Of a DNA stretch of 64,000 nt, positions 17,660 to 26,670 are shown one piece after another; positions within the stretch are counted from its first letter, which is position 1, and each line of letters opens with the position of its first letter. A program made the position numbers and the translations under genes. This DNA is from Edaphobacter modestus (lineage in GTDB: Bacteria > Acidobacteriota > Terriglobia > Terriglobales > Acidobacteriaceae), in the NCBI RefSeq assembly GCF_004217555.1, contig NZ_SHKW01000001.1:5766001-5830000 (forward strand), given 5' to 3'. A model generated the notes under the pieces. The model worked only from the letters and a program-made list of their open reading frames with translations. It searched no databases and was not told where the DNA came from.

Positions 17660-17713
17660 TCTCGCTCCTGGGTCGGTATCCGGCGAAGCTCGTATCGCTA
17701 CGGATCGACTCGG

Positions 17714-18652
17714 TTACGCCGACCGGCGCTTCGAAGTTTTCGCCGACTTCACCAACGAAATGCCCTTCTCCTCCTTCGATGCAGTTGCCTTCACCGAAGT
17801 CGATGGCTTCTTCTTGCCCGACGAGCTCTCCGCCGCTGCGTCGCCTCCTACGCTCTTGCGGAGGGCATCCATAAGGTTGATTACCTGGCCGCGTCGTGGC
17901 GCTTCTACCTCATCCTTCGGAATCGGCGCATGCTTGACCTTTGCTTCCACCAACTCCCGCACCGCGGCTTCGTATTGATCCTTGAACTTGCCTGGATCGA
18001 ACTTCGCCGCCTTTCGTTTGATCAGTTCCATTGCGAGTTCGAGAGAGTCCTCGTTGACTGCGACCTTCTTGATGTCTTTGAAGTATTCAGCAGGGTCGCG
18101 AAGCTCCTCCTGGTAGCGCATCGTGTAGCCCATCATTCCGCCCAGTTTGTCGTCATCGTCGGCCGTGATCGCGAAGACATGTTCGCGGCCGCCAAAGGCG
18201 ATCTTGCCCAGTGCGGCTTTTTTCGTCTTCTTCAACGCAGAGCGCACAACCGCGAAGGCTTCGGCCTGCACATCGTCCTCTGGAACGATGAAATAGGGTT
18301 TCTCCAAATATTCCGGTTCCAACTCGTCGAGGTTTACAAACTGGGATACTTCGATCGAGTGCTTGGAAGGAATACGCAACTGCTCCAGCTCTTTCGGCTC
18401 AATCGTTACATATTCGCCCTTGCGATACTCATATCCCTTGACGATCTCGTTCTTATCGAGCGCCGCCGCTGCCTCGGAGGGATTGTCCTCGACTGCGCTG
18501 GCGGCAACCTTCTGGTGGCGAACCCGTTCGCCGCTCGTTCGGCTTATCTGGTGAAAGCGAATCTCGCTCTTTGCCTCTGTCGCCACAAACAGCTTTACCC
18601 CAAAAGAAACCAGAGAAATCTGTATCTGCCCAGACCAATAAGGACGTGCCAT
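17714..18652 (-). CDS. ku: Ku DNA-end-binding protein
   Basis: The 312-residue protein starts MARPYWSGQIQISLVSFGVKL, the conserved opening of bacterial Ku, and keeps the ring-forming beta-barrel (EIRFHQI, YFIVPEDD). The C-terminus is Lys/Ser-rich, as in other Ku proteins that recruit LigD. Ku loads on broken DNA ends and brings in LigD encoded just downstream. The ATG at 18652 is preferred over one four codons earlier, since GAGGTTAGGA lies directly upstream and the family begins at this methionine. Confidence 0.95.
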   Translation of the reverse strand: MARPYWSGQIQISLVSFGVKLFVATEAKSEIRFHQISRTSGERVRHQKVAASAVEDNPSEAAAALDKNEIVKGYEYRKGEYVTIEPKELEQLRIPSKHSIEVSQFVNLDELEPEYLEKPYFIVPEDDVQAEAFAVVRSALKKTKKAALGKIAFGGREHVFAITADDDDKLGGMMGYTMRYQEELRDPAEYFKDIKKVAVNEDSLELAMELIKRKAAKFDPGKFKDQYEAAVRELVEAKVKHAPIPKDEVEAPRRGQVINLMDALRKSVGGDAAAESSSGKKKPSTSVKATASKEEKGISLVKSAKTSKRRSA

Positions 18653-18884
18653 TCCTAACCTCACGTTTCGCGGTCAGTGCCTGCCCGCTCTATCTCAGAA
18701 ATTGCAGGCGAATCCGCCTGTTTCCATCAGATTCCCCACAATACCCCCAAAGATGCCAGATTTCATACAACATTTTGGGCCTCATGGGGCGAAACACCAT
18801 AGATGCGGTAGTCGGCCATGGAATGCCCGTTATACGGTGTTTGCGATGTAGAAACCGGGTTGTATGTTGCTGCTGCACAGCCTG

Positions 18885-19655
18885 TTAAGCGAATCGAAGG
18901 GCCACTTTGCCGGCGCGACCGAATTTTGCCTCAATAATGGCTCCGGCTTTCACAAGCGTGTTTCCGGTCCAGCTGCCGGTTGTAATCCAATCCCCGGCTT
19001 GCAATCCTTCGGTCCGGTTCGCACCTTCGTTGGCCAGCCATGGCAACAGTCGCAGCAGGTCGCCAGCCGTGTTGGACCCCATGCGCTCCACGCGCACTGC
19101 CCCATCCACCGCAAGCGACACGGACTCTTTCGTAAAGTCGATGCTCTGCCAGTCGGGGACGGGATCGCCATACACGAAGCCGCCATGCATCGCCATATCA
19201 GCCACCGAGGTCAATTTCGTCGCCCGGTCAGGGTCTACGAGAGCGGTTTCCAGAATCTCGATTGCCGGATGCATGCTCGCAACGGCCGCGATGACCTCTT
19301 CAAGAGTGTAAGGGGTCTCTCTGGGAGGTAAATCCGCTCCCAGTTTGAAGGCTATCTCCGCCTCGATCCCCCGATACCTGTGGTTCAACCCTCTCATCTG
19401 GCATCCGCTGCAGATCATCCAATCCGCTGGCATAGGGGCAAATGCCGGCGTTGCCTCTGGCGTCGGCGCGCCAACTTTCCAACCCCCAACGCGCTCGTAG
19501 GCCCAGGACATCCTGTCCTGGACGAAGTATGCCTCCTCGAGCGTGGCAGGCCTCAGTTCCTTTGGCAGATCAGCAATGGGCGTGCAGGTTCTCCGGGCAT
19601 CGAGCAGAATGTCGGCGGCGCTGATAAGGTCCTTTTCGCGTGCGGCGGTTATCAT
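18885..19655 (-). CDS. 2-keto-4-pentenoate hydratase / FAA-hydrolase family protein
   Basis: The 256-residue protein has the MhpD-like hydratase layout: LLDARRTC at the start, then GGWKVGAPT, a metal-binding GIEAEIAFKLG, HPAIEILETAL, and the C-terminal GDWITTGSWTG. Family members hydrate 2-hydroxy-penta-2,4-dienoates in aromatic ring cleavage or act as related decarboxylases. No other catechol-pathway gene is nearby, so the substrate is open. The ATG at 19655 gives the usual family length; the frame is open to a GTG at 19706. It is divergent from msrP. Confidence 0.75.
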   Translation of the reverse strand: MITAAREKDLISAADILLDARRTCTPIADLPKELRPATLEEAYFVQDRMSWAYERVGGWKVGAPTPEATPAFAPMPADWMICSGCQMRGLNHRYRGIEAEIAFKLGADLPPRETPYTLEEVIAAVASMHPAIEILETALVDPDRATKLTSVADMAMHGGFVYGDPVPDWQSIDFTKESVSLAVDGAVRVERMGSNTAGDLLRLLPWLANEGANRTEGLQAGDWITTGSWTGNTLVKAGAIIEAKFGRAGKVALRFA

Positions 19656-19809
19656 GCATGACAGTTTGCTCCCTCGTCGTCCTGCAGCGCAACTTTTCAG
19701 ACGCACGACAGGATGAAAATCGCAGTGCCAAGTTACCTTTAGCTATCCTATCCATCAAATAGAGACGTGGCTCTGATCCGCACAGACCACGCCAGAGAAG
19801 GGAATCGTT

Positions 19810-20796
19810 ATGTTACTCCGCAGGTCCCACAGTCTTGACTCCGCCATCCGCTCCTCCGACATCACGCCGCAGGAGGCCTTCGAACGCTACAGGCGGCAAC
19901 GGCGTGTGCTTATTGGAGGAGCCGCCACACTTACTGCCCGAGCGCTCGCTGCGAGCTACATTCCCGACGTCTTCTTTCCCTCCACGACCGTCCATGCACA
20001 GGCACTTTCGACTGCTCCCGGCAAGTACACCACCTCCGAGAATCAGACGCCGTTTGCGAAGGCGACTCACTACAACAACTTTTATGAGTTCGGTACCGAC
20101 AAGAGCGATCCGGCCCGAAATGCCCACACGCTCAAGACTCGTCCATGGACCGTCCAGGTCACCGGCATGGTTAAAAAGCCGCAGACGCTGGACATCGACA
20201 CCCTCCTGAAGTACCGGCCCATCGAGTCCCGCATCTATCGCCATCGCTGCGTCGAAGCCTGGTCCATGGTCATTCCCTGGGATGGCTACTCTCTTTCGGA
20301 GTTCATCAATTATTGCGAGCCTCTGCCGAGCGCCAAGTATGTGCAGTTCGTCACGCTCCTCGATAAAAAGCAGATGCCGGATCTTCCGGGGGGCTATGAC
20401 TGGCCCTACAGCGAAGGGCTGCGTCTCGATGAGGCCATGAATCCTCTCGCTCTCCTCGCCTTCGGATGCTATGGTCAGGTTCTTCCCAACCAGAATGGTG
20501 CTCCGATTCGCATCGTTCTGCCCTGGAAGTACGGCTTCAAGAGCGCGAAATCCCTCGTCCGTTTCCACTTCACGGACAAGCAGCCGAAGACCACCTGGAA
20601 CGAAATCAGCTCGCAGGAGTACGGTTTCTACTCCAATGTGAATCCGCAGGTCGACCATCCCCGCTGGACCCAGTCGCGCGAACGCCGCATTGACAGCTCC
20701 GCGTTTCCTCGCACCATACCCACACAGATGTTCAACGGATATGCCGACCAGGTGGCAAGCCTCTACAATGGGATGAATCTGAAGCGCTATTACTGA
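19810..20796 (+). CDS. msrP: protein-methionine-sulfoxide reductase, molybdopterin subunit MsrP
   Basis: This 328-residue protein is homologous to MsrP (YedY). The N-terminus has a twin-arginine-type export signal (RRQRRVLIGGAATLTA ... VHAQA). The catalytic molybdenum-ligand cysteine is Cys147 in YRHRCVEAWSMVIPWDG, and the C-terminal PTQMFNGYADQV is typical. It repairs oxidised methionines in periplasmic proteins, taking electrons from MsrQ, whose gene follows 21 bases later. The ATG at 19810 comes just after AAGGGAATC. Confidence 0.93.
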   Translation: MLLRRSHSLDSAIRSSDITPQEAFERYRRQRRVLIGGAATLTARALAASYIPDVFFPSTTVHAQALSTAPGKYTTSENQTPFAKATHYNNFYEFGTDKSDPARNAHTLKTRPWTVQVTGMVKKPQTLDIDTLLKYRPIESRIYRHRCVEAWSMVIPWDGYSLSEFINYCEPLPSAKYVQFVTLLDKKQMPDLPGGYDWPYSEGLRLDEAMNPLALLAFGCYGQVLPNQNGAPIRIVLPWKYGFKSAKSLVRFHFTDKQPKTTWNEISSQEYGFYSNVNPQVDHPRWTQSRERRIDSSAFPRTIPTQMFNGYADQVASLYNGMNLKRYY

Positions 20797-20817
20797 TCCC
20801 GGCAGCCAATCTTCGCA

Positions 20818-21525
20818 ATGTCAAAACGCACCATCCTGATTCTCAAAGCCGTCGTGCATCTTATTTGCCTGACGCCGTTTTTCTGGCTGGTCCGCTTTTA
20901 CACCTCAGGCGCCCTGGAGCTCGATCCCGATCCCGTCGCTTACATCACGCACTTTACCGGCGACTGGGCATTGTGGATTCTTCTTTCCTCGCTCGCCGTC
21001 ACGCCCGTGCGCCGGCTTTCATCGCGAATCTCCTGGCTCATACGCTTCCGCCGTCTCATCGGTCTTTACGCTTTCTTCTACGCGTCGCTGCACCTGGCGA
21101 CTTACATCTTCCTCTTTTCCGGCTACGATCTCCCCACCGTGCTCACCGGCGTTCGCGCCGGACACCTGAGTATCGTCCTCGATGAGTGGAAGATCGTCTG
21201 GCCGACCATCTGGGACGACGTCCTGAAGCGCCGGTTCATCCAGGTCGGTTTTCTTGCCTGGGTCATCCTTCTTGCCCTCGCCCTTACCTCGCCTGCTTCC
21301 ATCATGCGCGCCATGGGAGGTAAAGCCTGGCAACGTCTGCACCGCCTGCTCTACCTTGCAGGAGCCGCAGCCGTCATCCACTACTGGTGGCTGGTCAAAG
21401 CTGGCGTCCGGACCCCATGGAAGGTAACCGCGGTTCTCACCGTTCTCCTGCTCGCACGTCTCGGCCACACCGTCCTTAAGCAGCGCCGCGGATCAGGGCC
21501 CGAGCTGCACACTACAAGAATCTGA
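20818..21525 (+). CDS. msrQ: heme-binding membrane subunit MsrQ
   Basis: The 235-residue membrane protein has about five or six helices and the ferric-reductase-like pattern of MsrQ (YedZ). Key segments are GDWALWILLSSLAVTPVR, RRLIGLYAFFYASLHLATYI (heme-ligand His) and WQRLHRLLYLAGAAAVIHYWW (two further His). It passes electrons from the quinone or flavin pool to periplasmic MsrP. It is the second gene of the msrPQ operon. Confidence 0.93.
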   Translation: MSKRTILILKAVVHLICLTPFFWLVRFYTSGALELDPDPVAYITHFTGDWALWILLSSLAVTPVRRLSSRISWLIRFRRLIGLYAFFYASLHLATYIFLFSGYDLPTVLTGVRAGHLSIVLDEWKIVWPTIWDDVLKRRFIQVGFLAWVILLALALTSPASIMRAMGGKAWQRLHRLLYLAGAAAVIHYWWLVKAGVRTPWKVTAVLTVLLLARLGHTVLKQRRGSGPELHTTRI

Positions 21526-21598
21526 GATTATCGAGGCCACGCGAATCTGACCGCAACTTTTGACGCAAGCCGTTTGTCTAACGGTGAGGGGTAGGCTA

Positions 21599-23695
21599 AT
21601 GCGTGTTGTCTTTACAGCAATTCTCGCCCTGGCAGTAACACCTCTTCAGGCCCAGAGCGATCCAGCAGCAAAGCAACGGCCCAAGCCATCGGCACACGCA
21701 AGAGCGGCAAAATCCAGGTCGTCCGTATCCCCAAAGCAGCCCATCTCTATCCCTCTGAATCAGCGTGAGCGCACTACCCAGATTCTGAATCGCTTTACCT
21801 TCGGTCCACGTCCAGGTGATGTCGACCGTGTCCTCGCGCTGGGAGCGGACAAATGGTTTGAGCAACAGTTGAATCCGGATAGCATCACGGACGACGCTCT
21901 CAACAAACGTCTTGCAGCCTATCCAACTCTTACCATGACGCCCGAACAGGCGCTCACGGCATTCCCTGATCGCGCCACCATCAAAGCCGTTGCGGACGAG
22001 AAGCTCCAACCTCCTGCAGATCCCAGTCTTGCCGCCGTTTACGAAGTCCAGCTCGTGAAGCTCAATCAGCAGGAAACCGGCAAGAGGAAAGACGCTGGTG
22101 CCGACCCGGCAGATTCCTCAGCGAACGACCCCCATTTTGCCGAACAGGTGAATCGCGATCGTGCGGCCGCTACCCACATCGCTGGAGAACTCTTCGCTCT
22201 GCCGAAAGAACAACGCATGGCGGCGCTAATCAAATTGCCCGTCGCCGATCGCATCGCATTCACCACCTACGTGTCCGGCGAACAGAGAGGACTGCTCCTC
22301 TCCCAGTTCACACCGCGGGAGCGCGAACTCTTCAACGCGATGGCTGCGAACATCAACTCCTCCTCCCAGATCGTCACCGAACTGTCTCAGGCGAAGGTGC
22401 TTCGCGCCATTCTCTCCGAGCGACAGGTCCAGGAGGTGATGACCGACTTCTGGTTCAATCACTTCAACGTCTTCATCGGAAAGAACTCCGATCAGTGGTA
22501 TACCACCAGCTACGAGCGCGACGTTATCCGTAAAAATGCCCTGGGTAAGTTTCGGGATCTGCTTCTGGCAACGGCGACCTCACCGGCCATGATGGTCTAT
22601 CTCGATAACTGGCAGTCCGTCGGCCCCAATTCCATTGCCAATGGAGTTAACCCCGCACGTCCGAACGCAAAAAAAGGCAACCGTGGCCTCAACGAAAACT
22701 ATGGCCGGGAGCTGATGGAGCTTCACACGGTTGGAGTCGACGGAGGTTACACCCAGGCCGACGTCACCGCGCTCTCTGCCATCCTTACTGGCTGGACGGT
22801 CGATCGCCCCCATCAGGCCGGTCTCTTCGTCTTTGAGCCCCGTCGCCACGAACCCGGTCCAAAACAGTGGATGGGCCACAAGATGGAGGCTTCTACCGTA
22901 TCGGACCAAACAGGCATGAAGGAAGGCATCCAGGCCCTTACTCTTCTTGCAGCCAGCCCCGCGACTGCGCACTTCGTGAGCTTCAAGCTGGCGCAGCGCT
23001 TTGTCGCCGATGACCCTCCCCCTGCTCTCGTCGATCGTATGGCGGCAACCTGGCTCTCGACCGATGGAGATATCAAGGCGATTCTCCGTACCATGGTCGA
23101 ATCCCCTGAGTTCAACTCAAGAGGCTCCTTCCGAAGTAAGGTCAAGACGCCCTTCGAATTTGTGGCCTCTGCTTTCCGCACGACAGCTACCGATCCGGTA
23201 AATCCTGGAGCTCTGGTTCAAACTCTCAAGACCATGGGAATGCAGCCTTACTACGCTCTTCCTCCCACCGGCTACGCCATCACCGCCGATCGTTGGATGA
23301 ACTCTTCTGCGCTGGTGGCTCGCCTGAACTTTGCGTACCTGCTTACGAGCGGCAAATTCCCCAATCAGAAGTTCGACTCCGAGCACGTTCTCGCGATTGG
23401 CCTGATGAGTCAGCCGTCGATTGTTGCAGCAGGTACCTCAAAATCCACACAGCCGGTCTATCGTAAGGCAGCATTCGCCGCGGTTCCGGGCACATCTGGA
23501 TCCGCAGTCTCCGGTCAGGATTTCGCTCTAAGTCTTCTCGAGTCCTCACTTGTCGGAGGCGACCTCTCCGCTCAGACGAACGAACTCATCCACCAACAAC
23601 TCGGGAAACTCATCACACCTTCGTCGGCTCCCACGGACAGCCTGAACCTCCTCATGGCGCTCGTGATGGGTAGCCCGGAGTTTCAGATGAGGTAA
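21599..23695 (+). CDS. DUF1800 domain-containing secreted protein
   Basis: The 698-residue protein begins with a signal peptide (MRVVFTAILALAVTPLQAQS). The DUF1800 body includes ILNRFTFGPRPGDVDRVL, MTDFWFNHFNVFIGK, NENYGRELMELHTVGVDGGYTQADV and LAQRFVADDPP. The function is unknown. The family is usually paired with a DUF1501 gene, and none follows here, which is unusual. An inserted Ala/Asp-rich stretch near residues 130-200 separates two parts of the domain. The ATG at 21599 is chosen because GAGGGGTAGG precedes it and it starts the signal peptide; the frame is open further upstream. Confidence 0.85.
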   Translation: MRVVFTAILALAVTPLQAQSDPAAKQRPKPSAHARAAKSRSSVSPKQPISIPLNQRERTTQILNRFTFGPRPGDVDRVLALGADKWFEQQLNPDSITDDALNKRLAAYPTLTMTPEQALTAFPDRATIKAVADEKLQPPADPSLAAVYEVQLVKLNQQETGKRKDAGADPADSSANDPHFAEQVNRDRAAATHIAGELFALPKEQRMAALIKLPVADRIAFTTYVSGEQRGLLLSQFTPRERELFNAMAANINSSSQIVTELSQAKVLRAILSERQVQEVMTDFWFNHFNVFIGKNSDQWYTTSYERDVIRKNALGKFRDLLLATATSPAMMVYLDNWQSVGPNSIANGVNPARPNAKKGNRGLNENYGRELMELHTVGVDGGYTQADVTALSAILTGWTVDRPHQAGLFVFEPRRHEPGPKQWMGHKMEASTVSDQTGMKEGIQALTLLAASPATAHFVSFKLAQRFVADDPPPALVDRMAATWLSTDGDIKAILRTMVESPEFNSRGSFRSKVKTPFEFVASAFRTTATDPVNPGALVQTLKTMGMQPYYALPPTGYAITADRWMNSSALVARLNFAYLLTSGKFPNQKFDSEHVLAIGLMSQPSIVAAGTSKSTQPVYRKAAFAAVPGTSGSAVSGQDFALSLLESSLVGGDLSAQTNELIHQQLGKLITPSSAPTDSLNLLMALVMGSPEFQMR

Positions 23696-23730
23696 GAAAC
23701 CGCTACACTGGTCAACCGGGAGGTGTGTTT

Positions 23731-24120
23731 ATGCCAGCGCAACGGCACATATCCAATGATGGCGAGCATCTCAGCCGCGTACGAAGAATCTGCTCCGCCC
23801 TCCCCGCCACCTCTGAGAAGCTTTCGCACGGCGAACCAACCTTCTTTGTGAACAAGAAGGTCTTCACCATGTTCGCCAACAACCATCATCACGACGGACA
23901 CATCGCCATTTGGATTCCCGCGCCGCCCGGAGCACAACATGCACTTATCCGCTACTCCGCGAAAAAATACTTTAAGCCTCCCTACGTAGGGGTAAGCGGC
24001 TGGGTCGGAATCGAGCTGGGAGAGGTCAGCGATGAAGAGCTTAGTCTTCACATCCTGGAGGCGTGGCGCATGATCGCTCCGAAACGGCTGCATTCCATTA
24101 CCGACATTCGGATCGTCTAA
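23731..24120 (+). CDS. MmcQ/YjbR-family protein
   Basis: The 129-residue protein has the YjbR fold signatures: RICSALPATSEKLSHGEPTFFVNKKVF near the start, then PPYVGVSGWVGIELGEVSDEE and a C-terminal helix LSLHILEAWRMIAPKRL. Members resemble DNA-binding double-wing proteins, but most have no assigned role. GGGAGG sits seven bases before the ATG at 23731. It ends six bases before the next gene, so the two are likely co-transcribed. Confidence 0.8.
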   Translation: MPAQRHISNDGEHLSRVRRICSALPATSEKLSHGEPTFFVNKKVFTMFANNHHHDGHIAIWIPAPPGAQHALIRYSAKKYFKPPYVGVSGWVGIELGEVSDEELSLHILEAWRMIAPKRLHSITDIRIV

Positions 24121-24126
24121 CGGAAC

Positions 24127-24708
24127 ATGAAAAGCTCCATCAATCGCAGAAAGTTCGCTGCCGGAATCGTCGCTGCTGGCATTGCAGGAAAGGTCGCCGC
24201 CTCTCCTTTAGCTGTCTCACCCGAGCAGCTCCATCTCAAGCCCAATGGATGGATGCCGAATAACGCCCTGCCCGTGCTTCTTTATCGCAGGTCTGTTGCC
24301 GTGACTCCCGATCTCGCTGACGTCATGGAGCGACTCTTCACGCAAAATGGCTGGCCTCCGCAATGGAGGAACGGCGTCTTCGATTTTCATCACTATCACT
24401 CGACGGCCCACGAGGTCCTCGGCTTCGCAGCGGGACATGCCGAGATCATGCTAGGCGGTGAGCAGGGAACTACGGTTACGGTCCGTGCCGGCGACGTCGC
24501 CGTACTTCCCGCCGGTACAGGCCACTGCCGCATCTCCGCCTCCGACGACTTTCTCGTCATAGGCGCCTACCCGCCAAACGAACACTGGGACATCTGTCGT
24601 ACTGCCGCTACACCTCAGGTTCTCGAGCGCATGCGTCGCGTCTCCTTTCCAGACTCTGATCCGGTCTTGGGTAAGGGAGGCGCGCTGCCTAGGCTCTGGA
24701 TCACTTAG
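24127..24708 (+). CDS. Tat-exported cupin protein (YjlB-like)
   Basis: The 193-residue protein starts MKSSINRRKFAAGIVAAGIAG, a twin-arginine export signal. A cupin barrel follows: FDFHHYHSTAHEVLGFAAGHAEIMLGG carries the His/Glu metal-site pattern, and VRAGDVAVLPAGTGHC is the second motif. It matches the YjlB-type cupins, usually cytoplasmic, so the Tat signal is notable. Substrate and metal are unknown. It follows the YjbR-like gene by six bases. Confidence 0.78.
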   Translation: MKSSINRRKFAAGIVAAGIAGKVAASPLAVSPEQLHLKPNGWMPNNALPVLLYRRSVAVTPDLADVMERLFTQNGWPPQWRNGVFDFHHYHSTAHEVLGFAAGHAEIMLGGEQGTTVTVRAGDVAVLPAGTGHCRISASDDFLVIGAYPPNEHWDICRTAATPQVLERMRRVSFPDSDPVLGKGGALPRLWIT

Positions 24709-24793
24709 ACGTTTCTTTGGGGGAAGGGATCCGAGATAGACGTATAGGCAAAGGCGGACCCTTCTTTCGCATCTCACGACGTGGAGCGCGCCC

Positions 24794-25225
24794 GTGACCA
24801 GCAAGGAAAACAACTCACTCGATCTGCCCCATAAAGATCACTTCGGCCAATTCGCCAACTCCTGCAGCCTTTATCTCGGGTCACGCTGGGCTTTTACCGC
24901 CGCTATAGGAATCATCGTGGTATGGGCCCTCACTGGTCCTCTCTACCACTACTCCGACACCTGGCAGCTCATCATCAATACGGGCACCACCATCGTCACG
25001 TTTCTAATGGTCTTCCTTATTCAAAACACGCAAAACCGCGACGCCCGCGCCATCAACCTCAAGCTCAACGAACTGATCGAGTCCATTAAATCAGCCCGAA
25101 ATGAGATGATCGACATCGAGCATCTCTCCGACGCCGAACTCGATATCCTCGCTCGCCGTTACGAGGCGGTTCGCAACGAGGCCGCCGAGCGTGGCCTTGG
25201 CGAACCTGAACACGAAGCGAAATAG
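24794..25225 (+). CDS. low-affinity iron permease family membrane protein
   Basis: The 143-residue protein has two membrane helices (RWAFTAAIGIIVVWALTGPLY and IINTGTTIVTFLMVFLIQNTQNRD). The TFLMVFLIQNTQNRD stretch with a following NLKLNELI helix is the signature of the small bacterial family named after yeast Fet4. A role in iron uptake is only inherited from that name. The start is GTG at 24794 with GGAGC upstream. An acidic C-terminal coiled tail ends the protein. Confidence 0.75.
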   Translation: MTSKENNSLDLPHKDHFGQFANSCSLYLGSRWAFTAAIGIIVVWALTGPLYHYSDTWQLIINTGTTIVTFLMVFLIQNTQNRDARAINLKLNELIESIKSARNEMIDIEHLSDAELDILARRYEAVRNEAAERGLGEPEHEAK

Positions 25226-25234
25226 AGTTCTCGG

Positions 25235-26614
25235 CTAGACCCAGCTGCTCTTGTCGAAGCTGTAAGGCGAACGTTGCGGTCGCGACAGCATAGCATTTGC
25301 AGCTTCGTCGCCTTCGAACTGCTCCCTTTCCGGATCCCAGTGCAGGTGCCTGCCCGTCTTCATCGCGATATGGTGCAGCAGGCAAGTGGAGCATGCCCTG
25401 TGCCCGATCTCCACCGGAGCCGTCGGCTGCTTCCTTGTCTTGATGCAGTCCAGCCAGTTCGCATGTTGCTCGCTCGCCGTGTACAGATGAATCTCGTCCG
25501 GTCCGATCACCGAGTCAAGAATCTTGGGATCACTCGCCATCAGCGGTTCAATCTTCGTCACCTGCCCGGAGCCGGCCGTCGGCGTTGTCATCTCGTCGCG
25601 TGTAACGAAGATCCACCCCTTCGTCCCATACCACTTGATGCCATTCGGAAGATCTCCCGAGATATCCATGGTCATCCCGTTCTCATAGCGCGCATGGGTC
25701 AGGAACTTTCCATGGACATCCCATAGACCACTCTTCGGAAACTCCGCCGTTCCCCATATCTCCACCGGGCCGGTGTACTCCGTATTCATACCCCAGTGAG
25801 CGGTGTCCACGTGGTGAGCTCCCCAGCCGGTAATCATTCCCGCCCCAAACTGCTCCATTCGCAGCCATCCCGGCCGATCGAATCCCTTCTGCGGCATTAC
25901 GCGGTCGACGGTATACGCCGCTTCCGGCGTCGACCCAAGCCATGCATCGTAGTTGAATCCCTTAGGCACAGGCATCGGTGTAGCATTGCCTCCCGCCGGA
26001 TCGCCCGGCAGACCCACCTCCACATGCTTCACCTCGCCAATACGTCCGTTCCGCACCAGCTCGCATGCCCGGTGAAACTGCTTCCACGATCTCTGCTGGC
26101 TGCCGATCTGCAGAATCCTTCCCGAAGCCTGCACCGCGTTGCTCAGATAGCGCCCCTCCGCAATCGTCAGCGATGCCGGCTTTTGCAGATAAACATCCTT
26201 GCCCGCCCGCACCGCCGCCGCGGCCACGATTGCGTGCTGATGATCTGGCGTTGAGATCACAACCGCATCGATCTCCTTATTTGCCAGCAGCTCGTGATAG
26301 TCGTGATACACCTTCACTGCGTCATACGGCTTGCCCAGTTTTTTGGTGTAAGCCTCGCAGACGAACTGCCTTCCCAGTTCCGCCCGATCTTCTTCCAGGT
26401 CGCATACCGCGGTCACCCGCGCGCCGTCGTACTTGAAGATCGCAGGCAGGTCGTGTCCGCGCGAGATTCTCCCCACCCCGATCGCGCCTATGTGGATTCG
26501 CTCGCTCGGTGCCATCTGGCCGAAGACAGTCGCCGGCACGATGGTTGGAAATCCCACCACTGCCGACGTTCCGGCCGCGTTCTTAAGAAACCTACGTCGT
26601 GTTATATCCGACAT
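25235..26614 (-). CDS. Gfo/Idh/MocA-family oxidoreductase, Tat-exported
   Basis: The 459-residue protein begins MSDITRRRFLKNAAGTSAVVGF, a twin-arginine signal. An N-terminal NAD(P)-binding Rossmann fold (RIHIGAIGVGRISRG) follows, with the usual EKP-type motif here as LQKPASLTIAEG, and a GFO/IDH C-terminal domain containing WGAHHVDTAHWGM. Family enzymes oxidise or isomerise sugars and cyclitols with bound cofactor. The ATG at 26614 starts the Tat signal; a longer in-frame extension has no support. It lies 56 bases after a second member on the same strand, and the two form an operon. Confidence 0.88.
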   Translation of the reverse strand: MSDITRRRFLKNAAGTSAVVGFPTIVPATVFGQMAPSERIHIGAIGVGRISRGHDLPAIFKYDGARVTAVCDLEEDRAELGRQFVCEAYTKKLGKPYDAVKVYHDYHELLANKEIDAVVISTPDHQHAIVAAAAVRAGKDVYLQKPASLTIAEGRYLSNAVQASGRILQIGSQQRSWKQFHRACELVRNGRIGEVKHVEVGLPGDPAGGNATPMPVPKGFNYDAWLGSTPEAAYTVDRVMPQKGFDRPGWLRMEQFGAGMITGWGAHHVDTAHWGMNTEYTGPVEIWGTAEFPKSGLWDVHGKFLTHARYENGMTMDISGDLPNGIKWYGTKGWIFVTRDEMTTPTAGSGQVTKIEPLMASDPKILDSVIGPDEIHLYTASEQHANWLDCIKTRKQPTAPVEIGHRACSTCLLHHIAMKTGRHLHWDPEREQFEGDEAANAMLSRPQRSPYSFDKSSWV

Positions 26615-26670
26615 GATCAGACCCCTTGGTCGAACGGATTTTACTCCCGTCAAAAGAGGACGGGCCACTC

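Noticed and set aside
17411..18658. 415-residue open frame on the plus strand
   Set aside because: It is antisense to ku and the start of ligD, has no recognisable domain and an Arg/Leu/Cys-rich composition typical of a shadow frame in GC-rich DNA.
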